Position numbers and translations under genes: made by a program. This document shows, one piece after another, positions 11,701 through 23,330 of a DNA stretch of 64,000 nucleotides. The notes under the pieces are model-generated. The model was not told where the DNA came from. It did not search any database and worked only from the letters and a program-made list of their open reading frames with translations. Every line of letters starts with the position of its first letter. The first letter of the stretch is position 1. The DNA is from Craterostigma plantagineum (Eukaryota > Streptophyta > Magnoliopsida > Lamiales > Linderniaceae), in contig JAPQWV010001109.1 in NCBI GenBank assembly GCA_027422505.1, positions 59,702-123,701 on the forward strand. The letters are read 5' to 3'.

Positions 11701-12503
11701 ATCTCCTTCGATTTTCCGTCGTTCATCATCTCCTAACTCGCTTCATAGCTCGTTTTTTTTTTCTTAGGGTTATAAGTTCTAAATCATATGCTAAGCTACT
11801 TAACCCATCTTTGCACCTACCTAAACCCTAGTTCGAGCCTACATTCGTTTTTTTTTTTTTTTTTTTTTTTTTAGGGTTTCTCGTGGCTTTTCTCCAATTG
11901 CTAGCATTTAACGCCATTTAATATCCTCAACTACTTCTAAGATAAAAATTTAAGAGCTTAGGGAGGGGTTTTAGCTTACTAGCTTCGAATTCTCGAGCTT
12001 CTTGGTCCAAGCTTGGCTCGACTTCTTCTCCTTCTCCTTTCCTTCCTTTCGTTTTCACTTCGTGGGTTTTCTTTTGGGGGTGTTGTCGAATTTTTTGAGT
12101 TTGTTTGACTGAGTATTATTTCTATTAGATAAGGTATGGGTTTTCCTTGAATGGGGGCTTTGTTTCCTAATTGGGCTTCTTGCAAATTTGAGCCTATTTC
12201 CACTTTTAGCCCACTTGGTAATTCCTATCATAATAGGTTCATGGTCCAAGTAATATCCTAGCCCACAATAAATTTGATTCCAAGCCCATCTATCATTAGC
12301 CATTTCTCTTATCATTTTCGGAATCATCTTTCATAAATTAGGACCATATTAAACACGAAATCCTTAGCACGTAATTGCACGTAATACTTACAAGATCACG
12401 AACATGGATTTTACGAATTCACATAAACATTCACCTATACACAATAAGCATAAAGTTACGTAGTTTATTGGCCGACCTAATTTCCGGGGACCGGGGTCCT
12501 ACA

Positions 12504-12538
12504 TCCTCCCCCCCTTAAGGAGGATTTCGCCCCCGAAA
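12504..12538 (-). other. Gyp-2 polypurine tract
   Basis: On the minus strand AAGGGGGGGAGGA directly precedes the 3' LTR (TGTAGGACC). It lies just past the pol stop and would prime plus-strand DNA. Confidence 0.9.
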
Positions 12539-15526
12539 TCAGCCCGTGTGAAACAACTCGGGATAACAAATTCTCATTTCGTCCTCCCGTTCCCATGTGG
12601 CTTCTTCCGTGGACTGATTTCGCCACAGTACTTTCACTAAAGGAATATCCTTACTCCTAAGCTTCTTAGTCTCGTACATCAATATCTCCACCGGAGTCTC
12701 CTCGTAACTCAGATCCGGCTTCAATTGCTGATGTAGGGACACGCTTCCTAACACGTGGTTCGGGTCCGCTAGGTATTTCCGTAGCGTCGAGACATGGAAC
12801 ACGTCATGCACTTGCGCTAATGACGCAGGCAGCTCCAATTGGTATGCTACCTCGCCTACTCTTTTTAGTATCCTAAAAGGTCCTATGTACCTAGGACTTA
12901 ACTTCCCTTTCTTCCCGAATCTCTTTACACCCTTCATCGGCGATACTTTCACGAACACCATATCGCCTTCGTCAAACTCTAATGGTCGACGTCTTCGATC
13001 CGCATAGCTCTTCTGTCGGCTCTGCGCCGTCCGCATTCTTTCTCGTATGGCGGTAATAGCTTCCGTCATTTCTCGTACGATATCGGGGCCTAACATTGTC
13101 CGTTCGCCAACCTCGTCCCAATGCACTGGGGATCTGCACCTACGCCCGTATAACGCCTCATACGGTGCCATCCCGATGGTGACGTGGTAGCTATTATTGT
13201 AGGAGAACTCGATCAGTGGAAGGTACCTACTCCAATTTCCTTTGAAATCGAGTACACACGCTCGGAGCATGTCCTCCAGGGTCTGAATGGTTCGCTCGGA
13301 CTGACCGTCCGTCTGCGGATGATAGGCGGTACTAAAAGATAGTTTCGTTCCCATCGCCTTCTGCAAGCTCGTCCAGAATTTCGAAAGAAATCTGGAGTCG
13401 CGATCCGAGACTATTGAGGATGGAACGCCGTGCAGTCGCACTATTTCTTGAATATAGAGCTCCGCGTACCGTTCCATGGAAAATGTCGTGCTAATAGGTA
13501 GGAAGTGGGCGGACTTAGTGAGTCTGTCGACAATCACCCAAATCGCGTCGTGCCCCTTCGTGTTCCTCGGCAGTCCTACTACGAAATCCATTGTAATGTT
13601 ATCCCATTTCCATTCTGGAATGGGTAACGGTTGTAGGGTTCCCGCCGGCCTTTGATGCTCGGCCTTAATCTGCTGGCATGTCAGGCATTGACTCACGAAG
13701 ATCGCGATGTCCTTTTTCATGCCTGGCCACCAGTAGTTTTCCTTGAGATCTCGGTACATCTTCGTTGCTCCAGGATGTACCGAGTACGCCGTAGTATGTG
13801 CTTCCGTCAGTATTAGCCGTCGTAGTTCGGCGTCGTCTGGCACGTACAACCGGTTCTTGAAGTATAATCGTTCGTCTCCCCGTATCATAAGGTCTCCAGT
13901 CGGTTGTCCCGGTAGTGCCTCCTTGGTCTTCACATACAACTCGTCTGCTCCTTGCGCTTTCTTGATCTGCTCCAGCAGTGTCGGTTGCAACGTTAAGGCC
14001 GCTAGCTGCGCCTCGACTTCGCCTAACCTTACAATTTCTACCTCTAGCAGTTGCAGTTCTGCACTAACTGCTTTTCGGCTTAAGGCATCGGCTACTATGT
14101 TCGCCTTGCCTGGGTGGTAGTTGATTACACAGTCGTAATCCTTAACTAACTCTAACCACCTCCTCTGCCTCATATTTAACTCCTTTTGTGTAAAGAAGTA
14201 TTTGAGGCTCTTGTGGTCGGTGTATATCTCACACCGTTCTCCATAGAGGTAATGCCTCCAGATCTTGAGAGCAAAGACCACAGCCGCCAGTTCAAGGTCA
14301 TGCGTCGGGTAATTCTTCTCGTACTCCTTTAGTTGACGAGAGGCGTATGCTACTACATTCCCGTTCTGCATTAGCACACACCCCAACCCGTTCTTCGACG
14401 CATCGCTATAAACGGTAAACCCTCCTGCTCCCGATGGGATTGTGAGAACTGGAGCCGTCGTAAGCCTTTCCTTCAGCTCTTGGAAGCTCCGTTCACATTC
14501 TACGGTCCACTGAAAAGGCGTATTCTTCTTGGTCAGCCTCGTCAGTGTCGATGCTATCTTCGAGAAGTCCTTTATGAACTTCCTATAGTATCCTGCCAGA
14601 CCGAGGAAGCTTCGTATTTCCGTCACGTTCGTCGGCCTGGGCCAATTGCTAATAGCTTCTATCTTCTTCGGGTCCACTGAGATTCCCTCTCCTGATACTA
14701 TGTGCCCTAAGAAGGCGACTTGGTCGAGCCAAAATTCGCACTTCTTGAACTTGGCGTATAGTTGCTTCTCCCGTAGTATTCCTAGAACTTCTCTCAGGTG
14801 TTCTTCGTGCTCCTCCTTCGTTTTCGAGTAGACTAGGATGTCATCTATGAAGACGATGACAGACCTATCTAAGTATGGCTTGAACACCCGGTTCATTAAA
14901 TCCATGAAAGCTGCGGGCGCATTAGTTAGCCCGAATGGCATCACCAAAAATTCGTAGTGGCCATAACGGGTACTAAAGGCCGTCTTCGGGACATCTTCCT
15001 TTCGGATCCTTAATTGATGATAGCCCGATCTTAAGTCGATCTTGGAGAAGACCGTTGCACCTTGCAGTTGATCGAATAGATCATCTATCCTAGGGAGTGG
15101 GTACTTGTTCTTGATCGTCAACTTGTTCAACTCCCTGTAGTCTATGCATAGTCTCATGGATCCGTCTTTCTTCTTCACGAATAGCACCGGCGCTCCCCAA
15201 GGAGAGAAACTCGGCTGTATGAACTCCTTCTGCATGAGTTCGTCGAGTTGATCCTTTAATTCCTTCATCTCCGTCGGTGCTAGCCGATAGGGCGTCTTAG
15301 ATACTGGTGCCGCTCCGGGTACCAGATCTATAACGAACTCTATTTCCCGTTCGGGCGGTAGTCCCGGTAACTCTTCGGGAAATACGTCGGGGAAGTCCTT
15401 AACTATTGGTACTTCCTCGAGTTTCGGGGAGGCGTTCTCTTCCGACTTGATAGCGAATACCAGATAGGCTTCGCATCCCGATTTGATCAGTCGCTGAGCT
15501 TTCAACGCTGATATTCTAGAGATCAT
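12539..15526 (-). CDS. Gyp-2 pol: RT, RNase H, integrase, chromodomain-like end
   Basis: An open frame of 995 residues. RT spans about 85-270, with [20 protein letters not shown] and the catalytic FIDD at 226-229. RNase H has acidic residues D375, E412 and D437. Integrase has the HHCC zinc region (Cys 614 and 617) and a DD35E triad D647, D708, E744. The last 60 residues ([18 protein letters not shown]) look like the chromodomain-type tail of Tekay/Del chromoviruses, which in this group targets integration to particular chromatin. The first Met is not the natural start: the protein should be the downstream part of one gag-pol frame, separated from the protease piece by a one-base change near 15580. 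It acts in the cytoplasmic particle and then in the nucleus. All catalytic residues I can check are present. Confidence 0.95.
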   Translation of the reverse strand: MISRISALKAQRLIKSGCEAYLVFAIKSEENASPKLEEVPIVKDFPDVFPEELPGLPPEREIEFVIDLVPGAAPVSKTPYRLAPTEMKELKDQLDELMQKEFIQPSFSPWGAPVLFVKKKDGSMRLCIDYRELNKLTIKNKYPLPRIDDLFDQLQGATVFSKIDLRSGYHQLRIRKEDVPKTAFSTRYGHYEFLVMPFGLTNAPAAFMDLMNRVFKPYLDRSVIVFIDDILVYSKTKEEHEEHLREVLGILREKQLYAKFKKCEFWLDQVAFLGHIVSGEGISVDPKKIEAISNWPRPTNVTEIRSFLGLAGYYRKFIKDFSKIASTLTRLTKKNTPFQWTVECERSFQELKERLTTAPVLTIPSGAGGFTVYSDASKNGLGCVLMQNGNVVAYASRQLKEYEKNYPTHDLELAAVVFALKIWRHYLYGERCEIYTDHKSLKYFFTQKELNMRQRRWLELVKDYDCVINYHPGKANIVADALSRKAVSAELQLLEVEIVRLGEVEAQLAALTLQPTLLEQIKKAQGADELYVKTKEALPGQPTGDLMIRGDERLYFKNRLYVPDDAELRRLILTEAHTTAYSVHPGATKMYRDLKENYWWPGMKKDIAIFVSQCLTCQQIKAEHQRPAGTLQPLPIPEWKWDNITMDFVVGLPRNTKGHDAIWVIVDRLTKSAHFLPISTTFSMERYAELYIQEIVRLHGVPSSIVSDRDSRFLSKFWTSLQKAMGTKLSFSTAYHPQTDGQSERTIQTLEDMLRACVLDFKGNWSRYLPLIEFSYNNSYHVTIGMAPYEALYGRRCRSPVHWDEVGERTMLGPDIVREMTEAITAIRERMRTAQSRQKSYADRRRRPLEFDEGDMVFVKVSPMKGVKRFGKKGKLSPRYIGPFRILKRVGEVAYQLELPASLAQVHDVFHVSTLRKYLADPNHVLGSVSLHQQLKPDLSYEETPVEILMYETKKLRSKDIPLVKVLWRNQSTEEATWEREDEMRICYPELFHTG

Positions 15527-15560
15527 GGTCCCTTTACCAGTTCCTACGAACTTAAGGGGT

Positions 15561-16358
15561 TCATCTTCGTCTACGTTGAGTGTGGACTATCTTGCGGTGG
15601 CAGTCTATGACAGCTCCGTACTTTGATAGCCAATCCATTCCAAGGATTACCTCATAATCATTCATGGGAATTATTATGAGGTCTGTGGCCAGTTCCTTGT
15701 CCCCGATTACTATTGGACAATCCCGTAAAACCTGATTGGTTTGGGTGGAATTCCCGTTCGGAACTGTTACCCTAAATTCGCACTCAGCTCGGTGAGGCGT
15801 GACTCCTACCCTCGCGACATACTTGGTAGACGCGAATGAATGGGTCGCTCCTGAGTCGACTAGTATGCATGTGGGGGTCTGGTAAACGAGGAGGGTACCT
15901 GTCACCACGGCCGGGTTATTTTCTGCTTCTTCGGAGGTTATGGTATAGACTCTGGCCGGTACCCTTGGAGGTTCTATCGGGTTCCTAGCTTGGCTTCCGG
16001 ATCCATCTTCCGGACATGCCCTCGAATAATGGCCCGTCTTGCCACACTTGTAGCAAACGGCGTTCTGGGAGTTGCAGACTCCCGGGTGTCTCCGTGCGCA
16101 TTTCGGGCATACGGGTAGATCCAGCTGGGGCCTACCCTGGTTGGGCTTGAACTGTGGGGGTGGTCCAGGTCGATATTGAGGCCCCTGTTTCCCTTCCTGG
16201 GCCACGAATTGCCGTTTCGGATTACTTCCGCTCCCCTGCGGCCCTTGTGCGAATTTACGCTTAGCTTCTTGGGCGCGAGCTATTCTAGACTCGGCCTGCT
16301 CCGCCACGAGCGCTCTCTCAGCCACTTGTGCATACGTGGCCCCTTGCACACCCGCCAT
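15561..16358 (-). CDS. Gyp-2 Gag C-terminal zinc knuckle and aspartic protease
   Basis: A 265-residue frame continuing the Gag piece. It holds a first Cys-rich stretch (about 84-95), a CCHC knuckle at 102-115 ([14 protein letters not shown]) for RNA binding, and a retroviral-type aspartic protease with the active-site triad DSG at 168-170 ([10 protein letters not shown]). The frame ends in a spurious basic tail (HTQRRRR) caused by one extra base in a GG run (plus strand, about 15580). Beyond it the pol frame continues with matching sequence. The first Met is internal to the original polyprotein. The protease would cut Gag-Pol into its parts. Confidence 0.9.
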   Translation of the reverse strand: MAGVQGATYAQVAERALVAEQAESRIARAQEAKRKFAQGPQGSGSNPKRQFVAQEGKQGPQYRPGPPPQFKPNQGRPQLDLPVCPKCARRHPGVCNSQNAVCYKCGKTGHYSRACPEDGSGSQARNPIEPPRVPARVYTITSEEAENNPAVVTGTLLVYQTPTCILVDSGATHSFASTKYVARVGVTPHRAECEFRVTVPNGNSTQTNQVLRDCPIVIGDKELATDLIIIPMNDYEVILGMDWLSKYGAVIDCHRKIVHTQRRRR

Positions 16359-16393
16359 ACTTACATCCCGATATAACTCGGGTTTCAGTCCTT

Positions 16394-17002
16394 CTATGAA
16401 CCGCTCGACCTGAGCGCGTCTGTGCTGACCATATGAGCAGCGAACCTTGAAAGCTGCTCGAACTTCCTGATGTACTCCGCCACTGTCATGGATCCTTGGC
16501 GGAGGTTGATGAATTCGTTCATCCTTTGGGCTCTGACCGGGGCGGTGTAGTACTTTCCTCGGAAAATCTCCTTAAACCGATCCCAACTCATCGTTAGTGG
16601 ATTTTCGATGGCTGAGACGGTGTCCCACCAGTGTCCGGCGCTTCCCCTTAGCAGGTAGGCAGCGCACATGACCTTTTCCGCTTCGGGTGTGCGGCTATGC
16701 TGGAACATGTTCTCCAGCGTCCTTAGCCAGTCTTCAGCGGAGGTAGGGTCTGCAGCATCCTCGAACAGTGGAGGATTGAGCTTTCTGAACCTCTCCCCGA
16801 TCATCTCAATTCGTTCCGGTGGGGGAGGTAAGTTGGCTGGTTGCCCACCAGCATTTTGCTGGATCAGCTGCTGAATCTGGGCCGATTGTTGTCGGACCAG
16901 TTCAGTCAGCTGCAGGATGGTAGCATCCCGACTGTCAGGGGGGTTATTAGTGTCCCTACCCTGATCAGATTCCCTGCTTCCTTCTCCTCTAAGTCTTACC
17001 AT
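16394..17002 (-). CDS. Gyp-2 Gag, N-terminal part
   Basis: 202 residues from the ATG at 17002, about 140 bases after the primer site, so this is the true gag-pol start. There is a Gln-rich helical stretch (about 30-50, LTELVRQQSAQIQQLIQQ), then the retrotransposon Gag domain (PF03732 type, about 65-195: DWLRTLENMF, GHWWDTV, EFINLRQGSMTVAEYIRKFEQLS). It forms the particle shell. The end (RSSGS) is out of frame: one base is missing near 16412 in an A pair, and the next frame resumes the domain and leads into the zinc knuckle piece. A sequencing error is as likely as a real mutation. Confidence 0.92.
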   Translation of the reverse strand: MVRLRGEGSRESDQGRDTNNPPDSRDATILQLTELVRQQSAQIQQLIQQNAGGQPANLPPPPERIEMIGERFRKLNPPLFEDAADPTSAEDWLRTLENMFQHSRTPEAEKVMCAAYLLRGSAGHWWDTVSAIENPLTMSWDRFKEIFRGKYYTAPVRAQRMNEFINLRQGSMTVAEYIRKFEQLSRFAAHMVSTDALRSSGS

Positions 17003-17156
17003 TTTCTCAACCTATCCTGATAATTCCTAAGGCCAATAAATCAAACCATACATATATTCACATAACATCGTACTTACAAGCAAGGCGCTTCCGCGCTTTT
17101 GAGTGTGTGTGTATGGACAGTCTGCAGGACCTGTGACCGAAGCTCTGATACCACTC
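17003..17156 (-). other. Gyp-2 leader and primer-binding site
   Basis: The perfect initiator-Met primer site TGGTATCAGAGC (minus strand, 17142-17153) lies three bases from the LTR. The remainder is an untranslated leader of about 140 bases before gag. Confidence 0.92.
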
Positions 17157-20048
17157 TGTCAGGACCCGTCGACCCGCCCTCGTATTCCGTTCTAATTCTA
17201 GATGTTAATGCTTTGGTATTGTGAGGATACGTAAAAATACGAATAAAATTTTTCATTTTAAAATACATGCGAAAATCTTATATACATGTCAAAAGAATGT
17301 TTTACATCGTTCGACATCATCATGCCCTTGTCTACAAAATACAAGTGTACGTGTGTGTGTGCAGCCAAAAGCTCCCTATGCGCCCGGCCTTCACAGGTCG
17401 TCATCCATACACACACTCCCACCTCAAAAGCGGTCGGACTGCGTCAAAAGATCGACCTCGCATAGAATTCAGATCACGTACCGTGATCGTCAGTACCTAC
17501 AACACGTAACATAAATAATGAGCCACCGAGGCTCAGTAAGCAGAAATTATGCATGAATGCACGTGTCCTAACGAACGACAATCCACGTCGTCGTTTCCTA
17601 ACGATCGTACTCTTTTTCTCATACTCGTACTCTTTTCTTTCGCTCTTACTCTTTTTCTTATACTCTTATTTCTTACGGGCCCTCGGCTTTCATTTCCCCA
17701 GCCTCTTATTCCGTCTTATCGTACGGGGTTCTTTCCCAGCCTCTTATTCAGGCCTTATCGTACGGGGTATTTACCCAGCCTCTTATTCAGGCCTTATCGT
17801 ACGGGGTATTTACCCAGCCTCTTATTCAGGCCTTATCGTACGGGGTATTTACCCAGCCTCTTATTCAGGCCTTAAAGGCTGCATAAGGGAAGCCGTGACT
17901 CTTCGTTCGAGTCGACACAAACGCCAATATCGGCGAATTTACATCGCACACAGGCGATCTTATGCACGCTCATACCTCGCCCCTTACATACTACTCATGC
18001 GTGCAAGCGCTCATGTTATGCTCATATACATACGCAGATCATGCTATCATGCATAGAATTAAATCATATCATACGTACGCATTTCATAGAAGATACACGA
18101 GCACGAAATTCACGTAATTGGACGCAGGCAAGTTACGTGTCGTAGTTGAATTTCTACTTACTTGTCGTCCGAGCGAAATTAGTATTTTCCCGTTTGCTCC
18201 TAACGTACGACCTTTAAGCATAAATAATGACGTATGAGTATTGCGCCTTTATAAGATCCCTTAGTCAAATTAAATCATCTTACCTCATTAAATTCGCTAA
18301 AGTATAAGTCGTTAATTTCAAGTCTAGATTAAGTCTCTTGTCCCATAAATTTCCTAAGTAAGGTTAGTATAAAATTCGTGACTAGGAAATTCGGCAAAAT
18401 TCCTAATTTTAACCTTAATCATAAAATTATTATATCAGTACGTTATCTGAAATATTGGTTATCTATGTTCTTGAAAAGTGTTGAAATATTTTGCCTAATA
18501 TTGTATGTGAAGATCTCGGTATAATTTTATAAAATAGGATTTCGACATTTTATTAGATCTCGACCTTATTGTTGATGTTTAGCTCGACATTTTAGCTAAT
18601 TTACCTAGACATTTCATTTCGACATTTTGAAGAAAATATCGACGTGACTCAACATGGCTCGACATTATGCTTAACATCTCGCCATTTATCATAGATAAAT
18701 CTCGGCATTTTGTGTATATTTCGTTCGACATCTTATCTAACATTTCGACATTTTTATCCTAGGATGCCTCGACATCTTTGTTTATGAATTCGACATTTTT
18801 TTTTTTTTTTTCCAACTAAAAGGGCTCGACATTTTACTCGGTATTAGCCTCGACATCTTTGTTCGCTATTTTGGAATAGGAGATGTCGACATTTTATCTT
18901 GGGATATCTCGACATTCATAAGATGTCGATATGAAGAAACTAAATGTCGAGGTGCATGGGGGTTTCGTTATCACCTTTCGACATTTGATAAATCTCGGGT
19001 TGTATTGGAAGTTAGGTCTCGACATTTTGATTCCTATCAGGGTTTCGACATCTTTCTTTGGCTCTCGACATTTTTAGGTTCAGTTTCATTCGACATTTTT
19101 ACTCCCTTGACATCTCGACATTTATTTGTTGAAAATGTCGACATGTACCTAAGTCATGAACCTCGACATTTCCATTAGCTATCGACACTTTGTGCATTCG
19201 ACATTTATCATATGTTTCGACATTTACTAACATATCGACATTTCATCATCTCCTTCGATTTTCCGTCGTTCATCATCTCCTAACTCGCTTCATAGCTCGT
19301 TTTTTTTTCTTAGGGTTATAAGTTCTAAATCATATGCTAAGCTACTTAACCCATCTTTGCACCTACCTAAACCCTAGTTCGAGCCTACATTCGTTTTTTT
19401 TTTTTTTTTTTTTTTTTTAGGGTTTCTCGTGGCTTTTCTCCATTGCTAGCATTTAACGCCATTTAATATCCTCAACTACTTCTAAGATAAAAATTTAAGA
19501 GCTTAGGGAGGGGTTTTAGCTTACTAGCTTCGAATTCTCGAGCTTCTTGGTCCAAGCTTGGCTCGACTTCTTCTCCTTCTCCTTTCCTTCCTTTCGTTTT
19601 CACTTCGTGGGTTTTCTTTTGGGGTGTTGTCGAATTTTTTGAGTTTGTTTGACTGAGTATTATTTCTATTAGATAAGGTATGGGTTTTCCTTGAAATGGG
19701 GGCTTTGTTTCCTAATTGGGCTTCTTGCAAATTTGAGCCTATTTCCACTTTTAGCCCACTTGGTAATTCCTATCATAATAGGTTCATGGTCCAAGTAATA
19801 TCCTAGCCCACAATAAATTTGATTCCAAGCCCATCTATCATTAGCCATTTCTCTTATCATTTTCGGAAATCATCTTCATAAATTAGGACCATATTAAACA
19901 CGAAATCCTTAGCACGTAATTGCACGTAATACTTACAAGATCACGAACATGGATTTTACGAATTCACATAAACATTCACCTATACACAATAAGCATAAAG
20001 TTACGTAGTTTATTGGCCGACCTAATTTCCGGGGACCGGGGTCCTACA
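17157..20048 (-). repeat. Gyp-2 5' LTR (2892 bp)
   Basis: It matches the 3' LTR throughout. Differences seen are about four substitutions (for example near 17455, 17528, 17711 and 17747) and about ten one-base indels, nearly all in homopolymers. It drives the element's genomic RNA; I could not pick a TATA box with confidence. Confidence 0.93.
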
Positions 20049-20103
20049 CCACTGAAGGATATCGTCTATATAAGGCTGTGAGATAATATGCTGAAGGAGG
20101 GGA

Positions 20104-23100
20104 TCATCTTTCCTTAATTAGCTCTAAGATTCCTAAACGCTGACAGATATCACTGAATCTACTTTCTATGAGAGGTTTAGTAAAGATATCAGCCAATTGA
20201 TTTGTGGTACCCACGAAATCAATGCTAATATTTCCTTTTTGAACATGATCTCGAACAAAATGGTGTTTTATTTCTATGTGTTTAGTTCGAGAGTGATGGA
20301 CGGGATTCTTAGTGATACTAATAGCACTGGTACTCTCACAGAGAACAGGGATCGCATTATAACTTAGACCGTAATCACCAAGTGTTCGTCTTAACCATTA
20401 CAGTTGTTGACAACAGTTTCCTAGAGCCATATACTCAACTTCGGTTGTGGACAGGGCGACCGCATTCTGTTTCTTACTAGACTAAGTTACAAGGGAATTA
20501 CCAAGTAACTGGCAAGTTCCACTAGTACTTTTTTCTATCATCCCTACAACCCGCATAGTCAGCATCAGAGTACCCTACTAAAGGAAATTCTTCGCTAGTT
20601 CCATACTATAAGCCTAACTTCATGGTTTCCTTAAGGTATATAAGTATACGTTTAACAACAGTTAAGTGAGATTCCTTAGGGTTCGCTGATATCTAGACCA
20701 CATACCAACAGCAAACATGATATCTGGCCTACTTGCAGTGAGATAAAGTAGACTACCTATAATGGCACGATACTTAGTTTGGTCTACTTGTGTACCTGAT
20801 TCGTCACTGTCAATCTTAGCTGCTTGGTGCATAGCAGTGGGCAGTACCTTGGAATCAGCCATTCCGAACTTTTGTGATAACTCCTTGGTGTATTTGGTCT
20901 GGGAAATGAAGGTTCCATTGCACTGTTGCTTGATTTGGAGACCCAAGAAGTAATTTAGCTCGCCCATGAGACTCATTTCAAATTCTAGCTGCATAGACTT
21001 AGAAAACGCTTCGCAGAGTAGGTTATTGGTACTTCCAAAAATGATATCATCAACATAAATTTGTACCAGTAACATGTGATCACGATCATGCTTGATAAAT
21101 AGGGTGTTATCAATAGTTCCAGTAGTAAATCCCATATCTATCAGAAATTTACTAAGTCTCTCGTATCATGCCCTAGGTGCTTGTTTTAAACCATATAGAG
21201 CCTTATTTAATTTGAAAACATGGTCTGGAAATTCCACATTTAAAAATCCAGGGGTTGTTCGACGTAAACTTCTTCATTTATAAATCCATTTAAGAAAGCA
21301 CTTTTTACGTCCATTTGAAATAACTTGAATCTTTTAAAGCATGTAGGCAAGTAGTATACGGATGGATTGAAGCCTAGCTACGGGGGCAAAAGTTTCCTCA
21401 TAATCTATACCTTCTCTTGGGAATAACCTTTTGCGACTAACCTTGCTTTGTTGCGGATAACCTCACCATTTTCATCGAGCTTGTTGCGGAAGACCCACTT
21501 GGTACCAATGACAGATTTGTCATGAGGTCGTTCCACAAGTGTCCACACATGGCTCTTATCAAACTGAGCTAGTTTTTCCTGCATGGCAGATACCCATGAG
21601 TTTTCAGTGAGTGCTTCATTTACTGACCTGGGTTCCACCAAGGATAGTCGCGCATTGGGGGAATCCTCTCAAAATTGGTTTCGTGCAGTGGCTCTCGTTT
21701 TGATTCCGGAGGTGATGTTCCCAATGACTTGATCAGTGGGATGGCTGGGTGCGTGCTTGAACTTTCTTTGAGGTGGAATTTCAATGGGTTCTGGTTCAGC
21801 AGTGGGATCACCCTCTTTATCCTGAGGAGACTCATCAGTTGGCACTTGTGGTATCTGTGAATCTGCAAGGGACATATCTAATCCTTCCTCATTAGTAGCA
21901 GCTGATGTTAGAAACTCATCAAAGGTTACATGTATTGATTCCTGTACAGTCTCTTTTCTTTTGTTAAATACACGGTATGCTTTAAAATGGAGACTATATC
22001 CTAAGAATATGCCTTCATCCACCTTTGAGTCAAATTTCCCTCTCTTATCCCTATCATTCAAGATAAATCATTTGCAACCAAAGACACGAAAGTATCCTAT
22101 GTTGGGTGTTCTACCATTCCAAAGTTCATAGGGAGTCTTTTTCAGAATAGGTCTAAGAAAAACACGGTTTGAAACATAACTAGCTGTGCTAACAGCTTCT
22201 GCCCAAAATTTCTTAGGGAGATCATACTCATGTAATATTGTTCTTGCCATTTCCTGTAGCACTCGGTTCTTTCTCTCAACTACACCGTTTTGCTGAGGAG
22301 TAATGGGAGCTGACAAATTATGTGTATAACCATGCTGATCACAGAAGGATGAGAATGAACCACTATCAAATTCCAATCCATTGTCACTACGAATTTTGCA
22401 ATGAGTGGTATTATGCTCATTTTCTAGTTTCTTTACTAGCGAAATAAAATTTTCTAGAGCCTCACTCTTATGTGCAAGAAATATCACCCATGAGTACCTA
22501 GAGTAGTCATCTATAATCACAAATGCATATTTCTTACCTCGTAAATACATGGTTTGAACGGGACCAAAACGTCAAGATGAAGTAGCTCTAGAGGTCTAGA
22601 TGTAGAGATAGTGTTCTTACTCTTAAAAGATGATTTGGTCTGCTTACCCATTTGACATGCCTGACATGTTCTGTCCTTTGAGAACTTACCAATCTGAACT
22701 CCACGTACCAAGTCTTTGTCAATGATATGGGATATCAGTTCCATGTTGGCATGACCAAGACGCCGGTGCCATAACCATGAGGTATCCTAAGTGGCAGCTA
22801 AGCACTTAACATTTTGGTTAGTGATATCATCGAGCGTGATACAGTACATATTCCCCTGTCTAGATGCACTAGAGATTACTTGATCATCTTTCCTAACTAT
22901 GCACTAATTGTTTTCAAAAATCACGGAATGACCCTTATCACATAGTTGACTTATACTAATTAAGTTGTGCACAAGATTCTTCACTAGCTATGGTGGTATT
23001 AAGAGTGTTACCCACCGTTCCAATACCAATTATCTTAGCTTTTGTATTATCAGCATATGATACAAACCCACCGTCGCATGCTTTCAGGGAGACAAAATTA

Positions 23101-23330
23101 GTGATATCACCTGTCATATGTCGAGAGCATCAACTGTCAAGATACCACCTCTTTTTCTTGTTTGTGCTCTTTCTTTGTACCTGCAAGCATTTGCATTTTC
23201 TGAGGTACCCAAATTCTTTTGGGTCCTAACACATTAGCAGCAAAATAATTCTTGTTGACATGTGACAAGTTGTTATTTTCAACAGATGATTCCACTACAC
23301 TAGCATGCATGGGTGCAGTCACAGCGGTAT
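20104..23330 (-). pseudogene. Sir-1 pol: protease, integrase, RT, RNase H remnant
   Basis: Ordered leftwards from 23330. The protease motif WYLDS-C-SRHMTG has a TGA in place of the glycine of DSG (about 23127-23150). Then come GAG-pre-integrase (22744-22560, LWHRRLGH, CQACQMGK), the integrase core (22550-21900, DDYSRYSW, RSDNGLEF, QNGVVERKNR), RT (21641-20662, [22 protein letters not shown] near 21050) and RNase H (20660-20104, NPVHHSRTKH, ADIFTKPL) ending at the TGA at 20104-20106. Several frameshifts and stops split it, and no active protein is possible. Domain order (integrase before RT) is copia, and the motifs fit the SIRE-like lineage. Gyp-2 sits 55 bases beyond the stop. Confidence 0.9.

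Larger units (their letters stand above)
9608..12503 (-). repeat. Gyp-2 3' LTR (2896 bp)
   Basis: TG...CA ends. It contains the block shared by three gypsy LTRs (9828-9853), the near-palindrome GATCACGTACCGTGATC (9923-9939), a 39-bp tandem repeat, a TCGACAT motif array (10980-11700), and T-runs at 11248-11266 and about 11850-11872. Open frames in it recur in the other LTR and come from the tandem repeat; I call no gene. Confidence 0.93.
9608..20048 (-). mobile_element. Gyp-2: young, nearly complete Ty3/gypsy chromovirus (Tekay/Del-like)
   Basis: This 10.44 kb element has two near-identical LTRs (9608-12503, 17157-20048), a perfect primer site, a G-rich polypurine tract and gag-pol on the minus strand. 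LTRs read TGTAGGACC to CCTGACA in element orientation. I find only about four base substitutions between the LTRs, the rest being one-base homopolymer indels, so the insertion is very recent. The flanking duplication is TCACT/CCACT. Gag-pol is interrupted only by two single-base frame changes; the 995-residue pol part is fully open. It is the best candidate in the window for an element able to move or recently mobile. Confidence 0.95.

Noticed and set aside
11850..11872. Long T run as the tail of a LINE or SINE
   Set aside because: It lies inside the Gyp-2 LTR, is present at the same place in both LTRs, and has no element body or target duplication beside it.
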